Positions 6,092-6,153 of a DNA stretch of 6,153 bases are shown one piece after another. The stretch lies in the NCBI GenBank assembly GCA_023139225.1, contig JAGLNZ010000582.1, positions 1 through 6,153 on the forward strand. Direction: 5' to 3'. A model generated the notes under the pieces. The model was not told the origin of the DNA, ran no database searches, and worked only from the letters and a program-made list of their open reading frames with translations. The stretch is from Desulfobacula sp. GTDB lineage: Bacteria > Desulfobacterota > Desulfobacteria > Desulfobacterales > Desulfobacteraceae. A program made the position numbers and the translations under genes. Positions within the stretch are counted from its first letter, which is position 1; each line of letters starts with the position of its first letter.

Positions 6092-6122
6092 TCACAAGGT
6101 TCAAGTTAAAAGTCACAAGGTT
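6092..6122. repeat. Two 10-bp direct repeats with 21-bp spacing upstream of the carboxypeptidase
   Basis: TCACAAGGTT occurs at 6092-6101 and again at 6113-6122, exactly 21 bp apart (two helical turns). Both copies lie upstream of the proposed minus-strand -10, at roughly -38 to -68 from the expected start. This is a usual position for an activator. The repeat is perfect over 10 bp and contains GG, so it is less likely to be chance than the A/T-only repeats nearby. Confidence 0.6.
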
Positions 6123-6153
6123 TATTGGATTGTTTCAATTTTACCTGCAAAAA

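Overview
The window is AT-rich (roughly 40% G+C by eye, not counted) and has five protein-coding loci, no RNA genes and no sign of an insertion sequence or CRISPR array. The response regulator fused to TPRs, the MatB-like acyl-CoA synthetase, the XRE-cupin regulator and the codon use together suggest a Gram-negative, metabolically versatile bacterium. My best guess is the Desulfobacterales (Desulfobacterota). This rests on remembered protein style, not on a search or a marker gene.

Layout. A CheY-like receiver fused to tetratricopeptide repeats is on the minus strand (41-1189). It diverges, across about 190 bp holding candidate promoters in both directions, from a MatB/ACSF3-type acyl-CoA synthetase on the plus strand (1383-2909). 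After 54 bp, in the same direction, comes an envelope-anchored serine hydrolase of the class C beta-lactamase/esterase superfamily (2964-4362). Its frame is broken near 3720: the Ser-x-x-Lys half and the Tyr half are both well preserved but lie in different frames. A 162 bp gap with promoter and operator candidates leads to an XRE-family HTH plus cupin regulator (4525-5133). Converging on it is a Tat-exported M15-type D,D-carboxypeptidase (5176-6012, minus), whose upstream region carries a 21-bp-phased direct repeat.

How the genes may work together. The synthetase and hydrolase could be co-transcribed, and the XRE-cupin protein is a plausible local regulator of them and of itself. That is inference from position only. 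The response regulator and the carboxypeptidase look like independent flanking genes.

I see no clearly new multi-gene system here. The points most worth checking are the frame break in the hydrolase (consistent with loss of about 5 nt), a C8 tract in the regulator's HTH region, a T-tract/A-tract palindrome in its leader, a 5-nt tandem duplication that stretches its Shine-Dalgarno spacing, an unexpected Glu in the A5 motif of the synthetase, and the phased repeat upstream of the carboxypeptidase.
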